DNA of 64,000 bases from Streptomyces sp. RPA4-2 (GCF_012273515.2 NZ_CP050975.2:5456001-5520000), one strand, 5' to 3'. Shown: positions 41,254 through 50,480, counted from the stretch's first letter. Numbers and translations: made by a program. Notes: a model not told the origin generated them from the letters alone.

Positions 41254-43179
41254 ATGAGCAGTGACGGGGGAGTCCCGCAAGGCGCCGACGAGCCAACCAG
41301 TTTTGCACTGCAACCCCCGCGGCCGGTGGCGCCCGCGGGGCAGCAGAGCGTTCCCTACCCGGGCAATCCGTACGCCGAGCCGGCCAGGGCCGCCCCGCGG
41401 ACGCAGGCCGGCCCTCCACAGCATCCGCGGTCCGCGCAGCCGCATCCACAGCCCGCGCAGCCGCAACCACAGCCCGCGCAGCCGCAACCGCAGCCCGCGC
41501 ATCCGCAGTCCGCACCACCACATCCGCAGCCCGTGCATCCGCAGTCCCCGCAGCCGCAGCCGCAGCAGCAATCCGCACAGCCGCAGTCCGCCGGCCAGGG
41601 GGCCGCCCACCAAGGGGCCGCGCAGCCGCCGTCCCGGCAGGACTCGCCTCCGCAGGACCCCGGCACCGGGCGGCTCGTCGCCGGCCGCTACCGGCTGCTG
41701 GCGAAGCTGGGCCACGGCGGCATGGGGACGGTCTGGCGGGCCAAGGACGAGACGGTGGACCGCGAGGTCGCCGTCAAGGAACCCAGACTCCCGGACCACC
41801 TGCCCGACCGTGAACGCGCCAACGCCTTCGAGCGGATGCGGCGTGAGGCGCGCGCCGCGGCCCGGCTCGACCACCCGGCGGTGGTGAACGTCCACGACGT
41901 CGCGGTCGTGGACGGACAGCCGTGGATCGTCATGGAGCTGGTGCGGGGCCGCTCACTGGGCGCCGCCCTCGAAGAAGGCACGCTCGGTGTGCGGGAGGCG
42001 GCGCGGGTCGGACTGGAGGTGCTCGGCGCGCTGGAGGCCGCGCACGCGGCGGGCATCCTGCACCGTGACGTCAAGCCCGACAACGTCCTGCTCGGCCCGC
42101 ACGGCCGCGTGGTCCTCACCGACTTCGGCATCGCGCAGATCGAGGGCGAGACCAGCCTGACGGACACCGGCGGCTTCGTCGGCTCGCCCGAGTACATCGC
42201 GCCGGAACGGGTGCTGGGTCAGCGCCCGGGCCCGTCCTGCGACCTCTGGTCGCTCGGCGTCGTCCTCTACGCGGCCACGGAGGGCGTCTCGCCCTTCCGT
42301 CGCAGCAACACCCCGGCCACCCTGCAGTCCGTGCTCAACTCCACCCCGGCGCCGCCCGCTTCGGCGAAGGGACCGCTGGCGGAGGCGATCAACGGGCTGC
42401 TGGACAAGGACCCGTCCCGCCGCCTCGGGGCCGACCGGGTGCGCCGGCTCCTGGAGGAGGCGGCCGAGCCGCCCGCCCAGGCGCCCACGCAGGTCGTGCG
42501 GGTTCCCGAGGACGGGGGGACCGGCGGGGCGGGACGGACCGGCGGGACGGGACGGAACGGGGTCCGGATACCGCGCGCGGCCCTGTTCGGGCTGGGCGCG
42601 GCCGTCGTCGCGGCGGCCGTGACGGCGTACCTGGTGATCGCGAACCCGTTCGCGGGACCGCTGCCCGACGACTGGGGGAAGCACCACGAGAAGGACGTCA
42701 CCGCGACGCTCGCGGTGCCCGCGGGCTACCAGAGATCGACGCCGGACCGGACGTCGGACAAGGGCCACTGGGTCACGTACACCGACTGGAGCGGCGGTAT
42801 CTGGATCAGCCTCGGTGTGGCCCGCAGGTCGGAGGACACGTCCCATCAGATGAAGGACTCCTCGGCCGCCCAGATGTACGCCGACAACGGCGACTTCAAG
42901 CAGAGCGGCGCGTACGCCCTCGACATGCCCGAGGCGCCGAGGACGACGCCGAAGCAGACCACGTACCACGGCAGGCAGTCCGCGGAGAACACGGTCGTCT
43001 ACACGACGAGCGACAGCCAGAACCCGCGCCCGCGCGAGCTCCGCATGTTCTATTACAAGTCGTCCACGGGAGACATGTACAAGCTCACGATCAGCTATCC
43101 GGGCAAGGGCGACTTCACCGCCCGCGGCCGTGAGGTCGCGAGGACGGCGATCGCGAACCTGGACATCGACAAGAGGTGA
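41254..43179 (+). CDS. Receptor-type Ser/Thr protein kinase with Gln-Pro-rich N-terminus (kinase 5 of five)
   Basis: This 641-residue kinase is unusual because about 140 disordered residues rich in Gln, Pro and His (PQPAQPQPQPAQPQPQPAHP) precede the catalytic domain. The core is intact: LGHGGMG, VAVKEPRLP, HRDVKPDN, TDFGIAQ, CDLWSLG. A membrane helix (ALFGLGAAVVAAAVTAYLVI, about residues 444-464) leads to an ectodomain beginning TATLAVPAGYQRS. ATG 41254 follows a weak purine stretch. It ends the kinase array and is followed by a strong terminator. Confidence 0.93.
   Translation: MSSDGGVPQGADEPTSFALQPPRPVAPAGQQSVPYPGNPYAEPARAAPRTQAGPPQHPRSAQPHPQPAQPQPQPAQPQPQPAHPQSAPPHPQPVHPQSPQPQPQQQSAQPQSAGQGAAHQGAAQPPSRQDSPPQDPGTGRLVAGRYRLLAKLGHGGMGTVWRAKDETVDREVAVKEPRLPDHLPDRERANAFERMRREARAAARLDHPAVVNVHDVAVVDGQPWIVMELVRGRSLGAALEEGTLGVREAARVGLEVLGALEAAHAAGILHRDVKPDNVLLGPHGRVVLTDFGIAQIEGETSLTDTGGFVGSPEYIAPERVLGQRPGPSCDLWSLGVVLYAATEGVSPFRRSNTPATLQSVLNSTPAPPASAKGPLAEAINGLLDKDPSRRLGADRVRRLLEEAAEPPAQAPTQVVRVPEDGGTGGAGRTGGTGRNGVRIPRAALFGLGAAVVAAAVTAYLVIANPFAGPLPDDWGKHHEKDVTATLAVPAGYQRSTPDRTSDKGHWVTYTDWSGGIWISLGVARRSEDTSHQMKDSSAAQMYADNGDFKQSGAYALDMPEAPRTTPKQTTYHGRQSAENTVVYTTSDSQNPRPRELRMFYYKSSTGDMYKLTISYPGKGDFTARGREVARTAIANLDIDKR
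41421..41600 (+). repeat. CCGCAR/CCRCAG repeats coding the Gln-Pro tract of kinase 5
   Basis: The DNA is a run of imperfect CCGCAGCC- and CCACAGCC-type units encoding Gln-Pro, His-Pro and Ala-Gln-Pro repeats. It is a low-complexity segment in frame with the kinase and probably varies in length between strains. Confidence 0.8.
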
Positions 43180-43196
43180 GAACCCGACGGCGGGTC

Positions 43197-43234
43197 GGGC
43201 GGGCCCGGCGGCCCACGCGTCGCCGGGCCCGCCC
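43197..43234 (+). terminator. Terminator after kinase array
   Basis: A perfect 14-base stem GGGCGGGCCCGGCG / CGCCGGGCCCGCCC with a 10-base loop lies 18 bases after the kinase 5 stop. Confidence 0.85.
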
Positions 43235-43417
43235 CCGCCGCTGGGGCCTTCCCGTTTGCCGAAATGGTCCCTGATCGACTCCGAAGCGGGCCGACCCCCG
43301 AACAACGCCCTGATCAGCGCATTCGCTGCCAGTGCTCACTGGCATGGTGTGTGCACCCCGTGAAAGCGGGTTACCAACGGGTACCCAAAGCCCTCGCGCC
43401 GTCATACCCTGCGCTTC

Positions 43418-45055
43418 ATGACGGACTCGCAGGCCCCGGAAATCATCGGTACGGACCAGCCGGAAAAGACCGGCACCAACCCCCTCGCCGCCGCCCCCGC
43501 GGGCGCCCGCACCGCTGCCGACGTGGTCACGCCCGAGCTGGTCGCGCAGCTCACCAAGGGTGTCGTCGGCTCCGGACGGACGGCCAACCACACCCCGTTC
43601 ACCGGCGAGAAGCTGGCCGACCTGCCCGAGTCCACCCCCGAGGACGTCGCCACGGCCTTCGAGCGGGCCCGCACGGCGCAGACGGCCTGGGGCGCCACCC
43701 CGGTGCGGCAGCGCGCCGCCGTCCTGCTGCGCTTCCACGACCTGGTGCTCGCGCGCCAGGCCGAAGTGCTGGACCTCATCCAGCTGGAGACGGGCAAGGC
43801 CCGGCTGCACGCGCACGAGGAGGTGCAGGCCGTCGTCGTGGCCGCGCGCCACTACGGTCGCAGGGCCCCGGCATACCTCCGTCCCAAGCGGCACGCCGGC
43901 GCGATGCCCACCCTCACCAAGGTCACCGAGCTGCGCCACCCGCGTGGCGTCGTCGGTCAGATCGCGCCCTGGAACTACCCGCTCGAACTCTCCGTCGGCG
44001 ACGCGCTCCCCGCGTTCGTCGCGGGCAACGCGGTCGTCATGAAGCCGGACACCGAGACCTGCCTCACCGCGCTCTGGGCGCGCGACCTGCTGATCGAGGC
44101 CGGGCTGCCCGCCGAGGTCTTCCAGGTGGTCATCGGGGACGGTCCGGTCGTCGGGCCCGAGGTCGTCAAGCACGCCGACTACGTCTCCTTCACCGGGTCC
44201 ACCCGCACCGGCCGTGAGGTCGCCCAGGGCGCCGCGGCCCGTCTCGTGGGCGTCTCCCTGGAACTCGGCGGCAAGAACGCCATGGTGGTCCTGGAGGACG
44301 CCGACATCGACAAGGCCGCCGCGGGCGCCGTCCGCGCCTGCTTCTCCTCCGCCGGCCAACTCTGCATCTCCATCGAGCGGTTGTACGTCCACGAGTCCGT
44401 CGCCGACGTGTTCGCGGAGCGTTTCGCCGCCCGCACCCGGGCCATGCGGCTCGGCACCTCCCTCGCCTACGGGGCCGACATGGGCTCGCTGGTGGGGGAG
44501 CGGCAACTGGAGACCGTGACCCGGCACGTGGAGGAAGCGGTCGCGAAGGGGGCGAGGGTCCTCGCCGGAGGCGTCGCCCGTCCCGACGTCGGCCCCTACT
44601 TCTACGAGCCCACCATCCTCGACGGCGTCGAGGCACCCATGGCCGTCTGCAACGAGGAGACCTTCGGACCGGTGGTCTCCCTGTACCGCTTCAGGACCGA
44701 GGACGAGGTCGTCGAACTCGCCAACTCCACCGCGTACGGCCTCAACTCCTCGGTCTGGACGAAGGACGGGCGGCGCGGACGCGCGGTCGCGGCCCGGCTG
44801 CGCACCGGCACCGTGAACGTCAACGAGGGCTACGCGCCCGCGTACGGCAGCGTCCAGTCGCCCATGGGCGGCATGAAGGACTCGGGGCTCGGGCGGCGCC
44901 ACGGCTCCGAGGGCATCCTCAAGTACACCGAGGCGCAGACCGTCGCCCAGCAGCGGCTGCTGCCGATGGCGCCGTCGCTCGGGATGGACGACGAGAAGTA
45001 CGCGGCGTTCATGAGCCGGAGCCTGAAGGCCATGAAGGCGCTGCGGCTTCGCTAG
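43418..45055 (+). CDS. gabD2: Succinate-semialdehyde dehydrogenase (NADP+)
   Basis: This 545-residue aldehyde dehydrogenase is of the actinobacterial GabD2 type, which oxidises succinic semialdehyde to succinate. Landmarks are APWNYPLELSVGDALPAFVAGN, cofactor loop FTGSTRTGREV, the general base E282 in LELGGKN and the nucleophile C316 in SAGQLCISIE. It is longer than usual owing to an N-terminal extension of about 45 residues. ATG 43418 is the start. It is followed after 69 bases by a GMC oxidoreductase gene in the same direction, so they may be cotranscribed. Confidence 0.92.
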   Translation: MTDSQAPEIIGTDQPEKTGTNPLAAAPAGARTAADVVTPELVAQLTKGVVGSGRTANHTPFTGEKLADLPESTPEDVATAFERARTAQTAWGATPVRQRAAVLLRFHDLVLARQAEVLDLIQLETGKARLHAHEEVQAVVVAARHYGRRAPAYLRPKRHAGAMPTLTKVTELRHPRGVVGQIAPWNYPLELSVGDALPAFVAGNAVVMKPDTETCLTALWARDLLIEAGLPAEVFQVVIGDGPVVGPEVVKHADYVSFTGSTRTGREVAQGAAARLVGVSLELGGKNAMVVLEDADIDKAAAGAVRACFSSAGQLCISIERLYVHESVADVFAERFAARTRAMRLGTSLAYGADMGSLVGERQLETVTRHVEEAVAKGARVLAGGVARPDVGPYFYEPTILDGVEAPMAVCNEETFGPVVSLYRFRTEDEVVELANSTAYGLNSSVWTKDGRRGRAVAARLRTGTVNVNEGYAPAYGSVQSPMGGMKDSGLGRRHGSEGILKYTEAQTVAQQRLLPMAPSLGMDDEKYAAFMSRSLKAMKALRLR

Positions 45056-45124
45056 TGCCGCGGCGGGCACTGACCCGAGGCGTCTTCGCACGTCCGCACC
45101 CGTTCTCGACGAGGAGAGCAGCAC

Positions 45125-46957
45125 GTGTCACAGGAGAACTCCGTCCAGGAACAGCACGACGACTCCGCATACGACTCCACGTATGACTCCGCGTACGACT
45201 ACGACGTCCTCGTGGTCGGCTCCGGCTTCGGCGGTTCCGTCACGGCCCTGCGCCTGACGGAGAAGGGCTACCGCGTCGGAGTGCTGGAGGCCGGCCGTCG
45301 CTTCACCCGCGACACGCTGCCGAAGAACTCCTGGGACATCAGGAACTACCTCTGGGCCCCGCGGCTCGGGATGTACGGCATCCAGCGCATCCATCTGCTG
45401 GGCAACGTCATGGTGCTGGCCGGCGCGGGTGTCGGCGGCGGCTCGCTCAACTACGCCAACACCCTCTACATACCGCCGAAGGCCTTCTTCGACGACCCGC
45501 AGTGGAAGGACATCACTGACTGGCAGGAGGAGTTGGAGCCGTACTACGACCAGGCCCGGCGCATGCTGGGGGTACGGCTCAACCCGACGATGACCCCGTC
45601 CGACGTCCATCTCAAGGCGGCCGCGCAGCGGATGGGCGTCGGCGACACCTTCCACATGGCGCCGGTCGGCGTCTTCTTCGGGGACGGGAAGGACGCGGAC
45701 GGCGCCGCCGAGGCCGGCCCCGGCGGCGAGGTCGCGGATCCCTACTTCGGCGGCGCCGGGCCCGGCCGCAAGGCGTGCACCGAGTGCGGTGAGTGCATGA
45801 CCGGCTGCCGGCACGGCGCGAAGAACACCCTCAACGAGAACTACCTGTACCTGGCCGAGAAGGCGGGCGCGGTCGTGCACCCGATGACGACCGTCGTGTC
45901 CGTCACCGACGACTCGCGCGGCGGGTACGCCGTCGCCACGCTGCCCACGGACGGGAAACGCAAGGGCGCGGGCCGGATGTTCACGGCGCGCCGGATCGTG
46001 ATCGCCGCCGGTACGTACGGCACGCAGACCCTGCTGCACCGGATGAAGGCGGGCGGCCAGCTGCCCCGCCTCTCGCCGAGGCTGGGTGAGCTGACCCGCA
46101 CCAACTCGGAGGCGCTGGTGGGCGCGCAGACGGACAACCGCCGGTACCGCAGGGCCACCGGATCGCCGAAGGTCGACTTCACCCGGGGCGTCGCCATCAC
46201 GTCCTCGATCCATCCCGACGAGAACACGCACATCGAACCGGTCCGCTACGGCAGGGGATCGAACTCGATGGGCAGCCTCTCCATCCTCCAGGTCCCCTAC
46301 GCGGAGGGCTCGTCGAGGGCTCTGGGCTGGCTGGCCAACGCCGCGCGGCACCCGCTGCTGGTGGCCCGTTCGCTCTCCAACCGGCACTGGTCGGAGCGGA
46401 CCATCATCGGTCTGGTGATGCAGTCGCTCGACAACTCGCTGACCACGTATCTCAAGCCGAAGGGCGCGGGCAAGGGCCTGTTGACCGCCCGTCAGGGGCA
46501 CGGGGCGCCCAACCCCAAGCAGATCAGGGCGGCTTCGCAGGCCGCCTCCACCATCGCCGCCGAGATCAACGGCTTCGCCGGCAGCAACGTGGGCGAGCTG
46601 ATGGGCACACCGCTCACCGCGCACTTCCTGGGCGGCTGCCCGATCGGCGCGAGTGCCGACGAGGGCGTGATCGACCCGTACCACCGGCTGTACGGCCACC
46701 CGGGGATCTCGGTGGTCGACGGTGCCGCCGTCTCCGCGAACCTGGGCGTCAACCCGTCGCTCACCATCACGGCCCAGGCCGAGCGCGCGATGTCGTACTG
46801 GCCCAACAAGGGGGAGACGGACCCGCGTCCGGCGCCGGGAGCCGCGTACGAACGGCTGAAGCCGGTCGAGCCGCTTCGGCCCGCCGTCCCCGGGGACGCC
46901 TTCGGCGCACTGAGGCTGCCGTTCCTGGGGATGCCGACGGTGCCACCGAAGCCGTAG
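45125..46957 (+). CDS. GMC oxidoreductase, cholesterol oxidase-like (ChoD family)
   Basis: This 610-residue FAD enzyme has the dinucleotide motif VVGSGFGGSVTALRL (about 31-45) and the GMC motif GAGVGGGSLNYANTLY. The C-terminal end is HFLGGCPIGASADEGVIDP with VDGAAVSANLGVNPSLTITAQAE in outline. It also has four closely spaced cysteines, C218, C221, C224 and C228 (CTECGECMTGC), resembling a ferredoxin-type cluster, as in M. tuberculosis ChoD, the guaB3 neighbour there. The substrate is probably a sterol-like or other hydrophobic alcohol. There is no signal peptide. A Tyr-Asp-Ser repeat occupies residues 16-27. GTG 45125 follows GAGGAGAG. Confidence 0.88.
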   Translation: MSQENSVQEQHDDSAYDSTYDSAYDYDVLVVGSGFGGSVTALRLTEKGYRVGVLEAGRRFTRDTLPKNSWDIRNYLWAPRLGMYGIQRIHLLGNVMVLAGAGVGGGSLNYANTLYIPPKAFFDDPQWKDITDWQEELEPYYDQARRMLGVRLNPTMTPSDVHLKAAAQRMGVGDTFHMAPVGVFFGDGKDADGAAEAGPGGEVADPYFGGAGPGRKACTECGECMTGCRHGAKNTLNENYLYLAEKAGAVVHPMTTVVSVTDDSRGGYAVATLPTDGKRKGAGRMFTARRIVIAAGTYGTQTLLHRMKAGGQLPRLSPRLGELTRTNSEALVGAQTDNRRYRRATGSPKVDFTRGVAITSSIHPDENTHIEPVRYGRGSNSMGSLSILQVPYAEGSSRALGWLANAARHPLLVARSLSNRHWSERTIIGLVMQSLDNSLTTYLKPKGAGKGLLTARQGHGAPNPKQIRAASQAASTIAAEINGFAGSNVGELMGTPLTAHFLGGCPIGASADEGVIDPYHRLYGHPGISVVDGAAVSANLGVNPSLTITAQAERAMSYWPNKGETDPRPAPGAAYERLKPVEPLRPAVPGDAFGALRLPFLGMPTVPPKP

Positions 46958-47039
46958 CGGTACAGCCGTCAGCACTGCGGCCGTAAGCAGTACAGCCGGC
47001 CATCAGCAGTACACGAGGGCAGACGGCTCATGTGAACGC

Positions 47040-47085
47040 GAAGAAGGACCTGTGCCCCCCTCCGAGCCCAGGTCCTTCTTCTTTT
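47040..47085 (+). terminator. U-tailed intrinsic terminator after the GMC gene
   Basis: GAAGAAGGACCTG (47040-47052) pairs perfectly with CAGGTCCTTCTTC (47069-47081) over 13 bases and is followed by TTTT. A U-tailed, AT-containing stem is uncommon in this GC-rich genome and makes this the most classical terminator in the window. It also faces the convergent LAXTG gene. Confidence 0.9.
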
Positions 47086-47123
47086 ACGAGGCGTGCTGCC
47101 TACGTGGGTGTGCCGCTCACCGC

Positions 47124-48134
47124 TTACGCGGCCGCGCCACCCGACTTGCGACGACGCACCGTGAACACCGCGCCGGCACCCGCGACGACGGCGATGCCGC
47201 CCACGAGGGCGATCGTCGGCAGGGCGGACGAGGACCCGGTCGAGGCGAGGCTGCCGGTGGCCGGGATCTCGTCGGCGCCACCCTGCGGCTTCGTGCCGCC
47301 GGACGGCTTGTCGCCCTTGCCCGGCTTGGGCTCGCCCGGGTTCTCGTTGCTGCTGCCGGGCGCGAGGACGGTGAGCTCGTACAGCGCGAAGGAGCTGTGG
47401 ACGCAGTCCTTCTCCTGGTCGACGTAACCGCCCAGGCCGAGGGCGTAGCCGTCACCGGCCGGGGCCTTCGAGCTGATGTTGACGCGCAGCTTGATGGCGA
47501 CCGTCTGCTTGCCGCCCAGCGTGGTCTCACCGAAGTAGACGCCGCTGCCGGCCTCGTCCGCGATGGACTCCCACGACTTGCTCGTGGGGTTGAAGTACTC
47601 GAGCTGGGCGAACGTGCTCAGCCAGTCGTTCTCGTCGTCGCTGTCCGAGTAGTTGTCGACCGTGGCGAGCCACTGGACCTGACCGAGGTCCTGGTCGCTG
47701 TGGTTGGCGGCGGTGAGCGTGAAGTTGTGCCAGCCGCTGCCCGCGACGATCTTGCCCGGCAGTCCGGAGACGGCCAGCGACAGCTGGGAGCCGGTGTCCA
47801 CACCGTCGTCGTCGATGGGGCAGTCCTCCGTCGGCCACGCCGACGGCTCCGCGGACTGCGACGGAGTGGCCGAGGCGGTCGGCTTGCCGGACGTGGTGGC
47901 GGTGGCGCTCGCACTGGTGCTCGGAGCCGGAGCGGAATCGCTCGCGGACGCGGAGGCGCTCGGCGCGGGAGCGGAGTCGCTCGGCGACGCGGACGCCGTC
48001 TCGCTCGCGGACTCGGACACCGTCGCGCTCGGGGAAGGGCTGTCGTCCGCGAACGCACCCGGCGCCGAAAGCAGCGCCAGTGGAGCTATGGCTGCCGTCG
48101 CGGCCGCGACGGCCATGGCACGGCGAAGCTTCAT
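47124..48134 (-). CDS. Sortase-anchored (LAXTG) cell-wall surface protein
   Basis: This 336-residue surface protein has a signal peptide (MKLRRAMAVAAATAAIAP ... GAFA-DD), then an 80-residue Ser/Ala/Pro/Thr-rich stalk. A beta-rich domain follows (WHNFTLTAANHSDQDLGQVQ, VDNYSDSDDENDWL), then a Gly/Pro/Lys linker and the sortase motif LASTG, with a hydrophobic helix and the RRRK charged tail. LAXTG is the motif used by streptomycete class E sortases. Start ATG 48134 with GAGG upstream is preferred over the longer frame. The function is unknown. It may be an adhesive or structural wall protein. Confidence 0.88.
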   Translation of the reverse strand: MKLRRAMAVAAATAAIAPLALLSAPGAFADDSPSPSATVSESASETASASPSDSAPAPSASASASDSAPAPSTSASATATTSGKPTASATPSQSAEPSAWPTEDCPIDDDGVDTGSQLSLAVSGLPGKIVAGSGWHNFTLTAANHSDQDLGQVQWLATVDNYSDSDDENDWLSTFAQLEYFNPTSKSWESIADEAGSGVYFGETTLGGKQTVAIKLRVNISSKAPAGDGYALGLGGYVDQEKDCVHSSFALYELTVLAPGSSNENPGEPKPGKGDKPSGGTKPQGGADEIPATGSLASTGSSSALPTIALVGGIAVVAGAGAVFTVRRRKSGGAAA

Positions 48135-48348
48135 GAAGACCTCGGAAAGTCCGGTGTACCGCGACGCCGCGGTACGCGTATGGGTGAGGCCTCCGCGTGT
48201 GGGGCGCGGGTGTGGCCGTTGGTTCACCAGGTGTGACCCGTGGACCCTGTGAACGGTTGTGCGGTCCTTCACGGAATTCTTATGTGTGCTGGGTCACATG
48301 CGGGTACGGCTTGTGGACACCCGTTCTATCCACTTAGAACTGACCCTC

Positions 48349-49533
48349 GTGTCTGAGAAGAAGCCCGAAAGGGCAGGTGAGCCCGAGCGGCCGGAGGAGT
48401 CCTCCGTTCCCGACGAGGTGTGGGAGCGGTTCATCCGCGATTCCGAGCGGGACATCCGGGCCTCGGCCCCGAAGGAGCCGTCGGCCCGCGCTCGCATGGT
48501 GACCGAACGGCTGCGGCAACGGGAGGCCCGGGGCGCCGAGCCGGAGGGGTGGCGGACCGGGCCCGCCTGGCAGGAGATGCGCAAGGCGGAGGGCCGCACG
48601 ACCCGCGGCCGACGGCTGTGGGCGGTCATCGGCGTCCCCCTCGCGGCGGCCGTGGCGCTGGTGGCCGTACGGCCGTCGCTGCTGCCCGGCGATCCCTTCA
48701 AAACGTCCTCCGGCAGCGCGTCGTCCGGCGCCACCGAGGCCGCCCGCGAACTGCCCGCCGAGACCGCGGCCCCGACCGCCGCGCCCTCGGCGGTCGCGCC
48801 CGGCACACCCACCCTCGAGCGGCCGTTCGCCGGATCCCCCGCCGAGCGGTACGCCGACGGCGCGGCCGGCATCGTCGTGCCGGACGCGAAACCGGTCGGC
48901 CCGCTCACCAAGGAGCAGGTCGCGCGGGCGCTGCGGCAGACCAAGGCGCTGCTCGTCGGCGCGAACATCGACCGGAAGACGCTGCTCGGGGGCCGTCCGA
49001 CGAGCGCGCTCGCCCTTCTCGACCCCAAGCAGCCGAAGATGCTCGACGACGTGAACAGCTGGCTGCGCAAGCCGGACGTGAAACACGATCCGCTCCGGCT
49101 CTTCAGCCGGTTCGACCCGCACGAGGTACGGCTCGTCGGGGACGTGGTCAAGACCCGCGGCCATATGACGTTCAAGGCCGGCACCCACGCGTCCGTCGTC
49201 ATCCACGCCGACTACACCTTCGTCTACCCACTGGCCCAGGCGGACCAGAAGTCGACCGAGGTGGCCCGCACCATCGTGCGCCGCGTCCTCGACATCGAGG
49301 TCTCCGACCCGAGGAAGTACCAGGTCACCCCGGGCAGGCTGGCGCTCCTCGCGTACGACGAGGACCTCTCCAACTCGGCCTGTTTCGTCTACGACGGCTT
49401 CCTGCACCCGCAGTTCGACTCGGCCGCCCCGACCGGGGCGACGCCCAGTGGGCCCGCAGTCGATCCGTACGACCGGAGCCGGGAGCTTCCGCACTCCAGC
49501 GGCGTGTCCTGCGGATCGGTCTCCAGGACCTGA
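48349..49533 (+). CDS. Single-helix membrane protein of unknown function (394 aa)
   Basis: The first 80 residues are charged and cytoplasmic (EVWERFIRDSERDIRASAPKE in outline). A membrane helix follows (LWAVIGVPLAAAVALVAV), then a Ser/Ala/Pro linker and an extracytoplasmic alpha/beta domain with VARALRQTKALLVGANID, HADYTFVYPLAQADQ and VLDIEVSDPRKYQV. The family is common in Streptomyces, but I cannot name a function. Start GTG 48349 has no clear Shine-Dalgarno, so a leaderless transcript is possible. It diverges from the LAXTG gene, and a hairpin terminator follows. Confidence 0.8.
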   Translation: MSEKKPERAGEPERPEESSVPDEVWERFIRDSERDIRASAPKEPSARARMVTERLRQREARGAEPEGWRTGPAWQEMRKAEGRTTRGRRLWAVIGVPLAAAVALVAVRPSLLPGDPFKTSSGSASSGATEAARELPAETAAPTAAPSAVAPGTPTLERPFAGSPAERYADGAAGIVVPDAKPVGPLTKEQVARALRQTKALLVGANIDRKTLLGGRPTSALALLDPKQPKMLDDVNSWLRKPDVKHDPLRLFSRFDPHEVRLVGDVVKTRGHMTFKAGTHASVVIHADYTFVYPLAQADQKSTEVARTIVRRVLDIEVSDPRKYQVTPGRLALLAYDEDLSNSACFVYDGFLHPQFDSAAPTGATPSGPAVDPYDRSRELPHSSGVSCGSVSRT

Positions 49534-50126
49534 TCCGCGGGACACGCGTACGCACACGCGAAGGGCCCCGCGGGACGGAAGCCGCGGGGCCCTTCTGCGT
49601 CGGCACCGACGCCAGGGCGGCGCCGGTGCCTGGGGCGCGGCGCCGGAGGGGGTGCGCCGCGGGTCAGGGAGCGAGGTCGTTCGTCCACGGGGACATGGAC
49701 ATGTGGCCGGGGGGCGGGATCGGGGCGGGAGCTGGGACCTTGGGACGTGTGGGGGAGGAGCTTCTTCGGGTGGGGTCCGTCGAAGTGACCCGGCTGCGCG
49801 GGCCGGTCGGACGATTGCGTACTTCGGGCGTCCCCGGAGTAAGCCGTTCTCTTGAGTGACCGGGCCGCTGTCCCCTGCCGTCCGGTCACACCCCTGGGGC
49901 GAGGTCCCACGACGCACGGCACGATCCGTACGTCTCAGCGCCCCAGCGGAGCCACGCGTGGTTGTTTCGGGCCCGCCCCTGGCTGGCACGGACACCGGGA
50001 CCAACGAAGCCCGCCGCGCCCCGGTCACGCACCGTACGGGTGAGACGGCATGCGTACGTGCGTACGCGGCGTGACGGGGTGCGCGCGACGAACGGGGCGC
50101 ACCGGGCCGCGACCGCCGCGCGCGGC
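49534..50126. other. 593-base intergenic region with one terminator
   Basis: Apart from the hairpin at 49561-49594, no gene is supported. A short minus-strand frame begins ATG 49700 (MSMSPWTNDLAP, 12 codons) and is followed by GC-rich hairpins, but it has no downstream target gene. CGTACG palindromes cluster near 50029-50071. No promoter could be assigned. Confidence 0.5.
49561..49594 (+). terminator. Terminator hairpin after the membrane protein gene
   Basis: AAGGGCCCCGCGG pairs perfectly with CCGCGGGGCCCTT (13 bases) around an 8-base loop, 27 bases after the stop. Confidence 0.85.
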
Positions 50127-50420
50127 TCAGATGCGGCCGCGGCACAGCTCCAGCAGGGTCATGGCCAGCGACGTGCCCGGCTTGCCCAGCGCGTCCCGGT
50201 AGCGGCCGAGGACCTCCATCTCGCGGGAGAGGTTCACGCGCCGGCCACCGGACTCGATCCGGGCCTTCTGGATCACCGCGGACACGGCCATGCGTTCCTG
50301 GACGAGGCCGATGATCCGGTCGTCGAGGGCGTCGACGCGGTCACGGGCGTCGGTGATCACGCCGGCGGCGTCGTCGGTACGGGCGCCGGTCTTGTCGAGT
50401 ACGTCGGCTGCGTCGGCCAT
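50127..50420 (-). CDS. Chorismate mutase, AroQ class
   Basis: This 97-residue all-helical chorismate mutase converts chorismate to prephenate, the first step toward phenylalanine and tyrosine. The core pattern is RVDALDDRIIGLVQERMAVSAVIQKARIES in outline, then REMEVLGRYRDALGKPG and LLELCRGRI. The conserved Arg and Lys residues that bind chorismate are present (R28 region, K52 region). There is no signal peptide, so it is a cytoplasmic biosynthetic enzyme. ATG 50420 follows AAGGAG. Upstream on the same strand lie a Phe/Tyr-rich leader peptide and an attenuator-like hairpin, implying control by aromatic amino acid supply. Confidence 0.93.
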   Translation of the reverse strand: MADAADVLDKTGARTDDAAGVITDARDRVDALDDRIIGLVQERMAVSAVIQKARIESGGRRVNLSREMEVLGRYRDALGKPGTSLAMTLLELCRGRI

Positions 50421-50480
50421 GGTGGGCTCCTTCTGTTCGGTGGAAGGGGAGCCCCGGAGCGACCGGGCCCGGAAACGGCA

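Noticed and set aside
49662..49700. Minus-strand 12-codon peptide (MSMSPWTNDLAP) as an attenuation leader
   Set aside because: It contains a Trp codon and is followed by GC hairpins, but no biosynthetic gene lies downstream on that strand and no promoter was evident.
49856..50074. Open reading frame of 72 codons on the plus strand
   Set aside because: There is no ribosome binding site, its composition resembles non-coding high-GC sequence, and no family features are visible.
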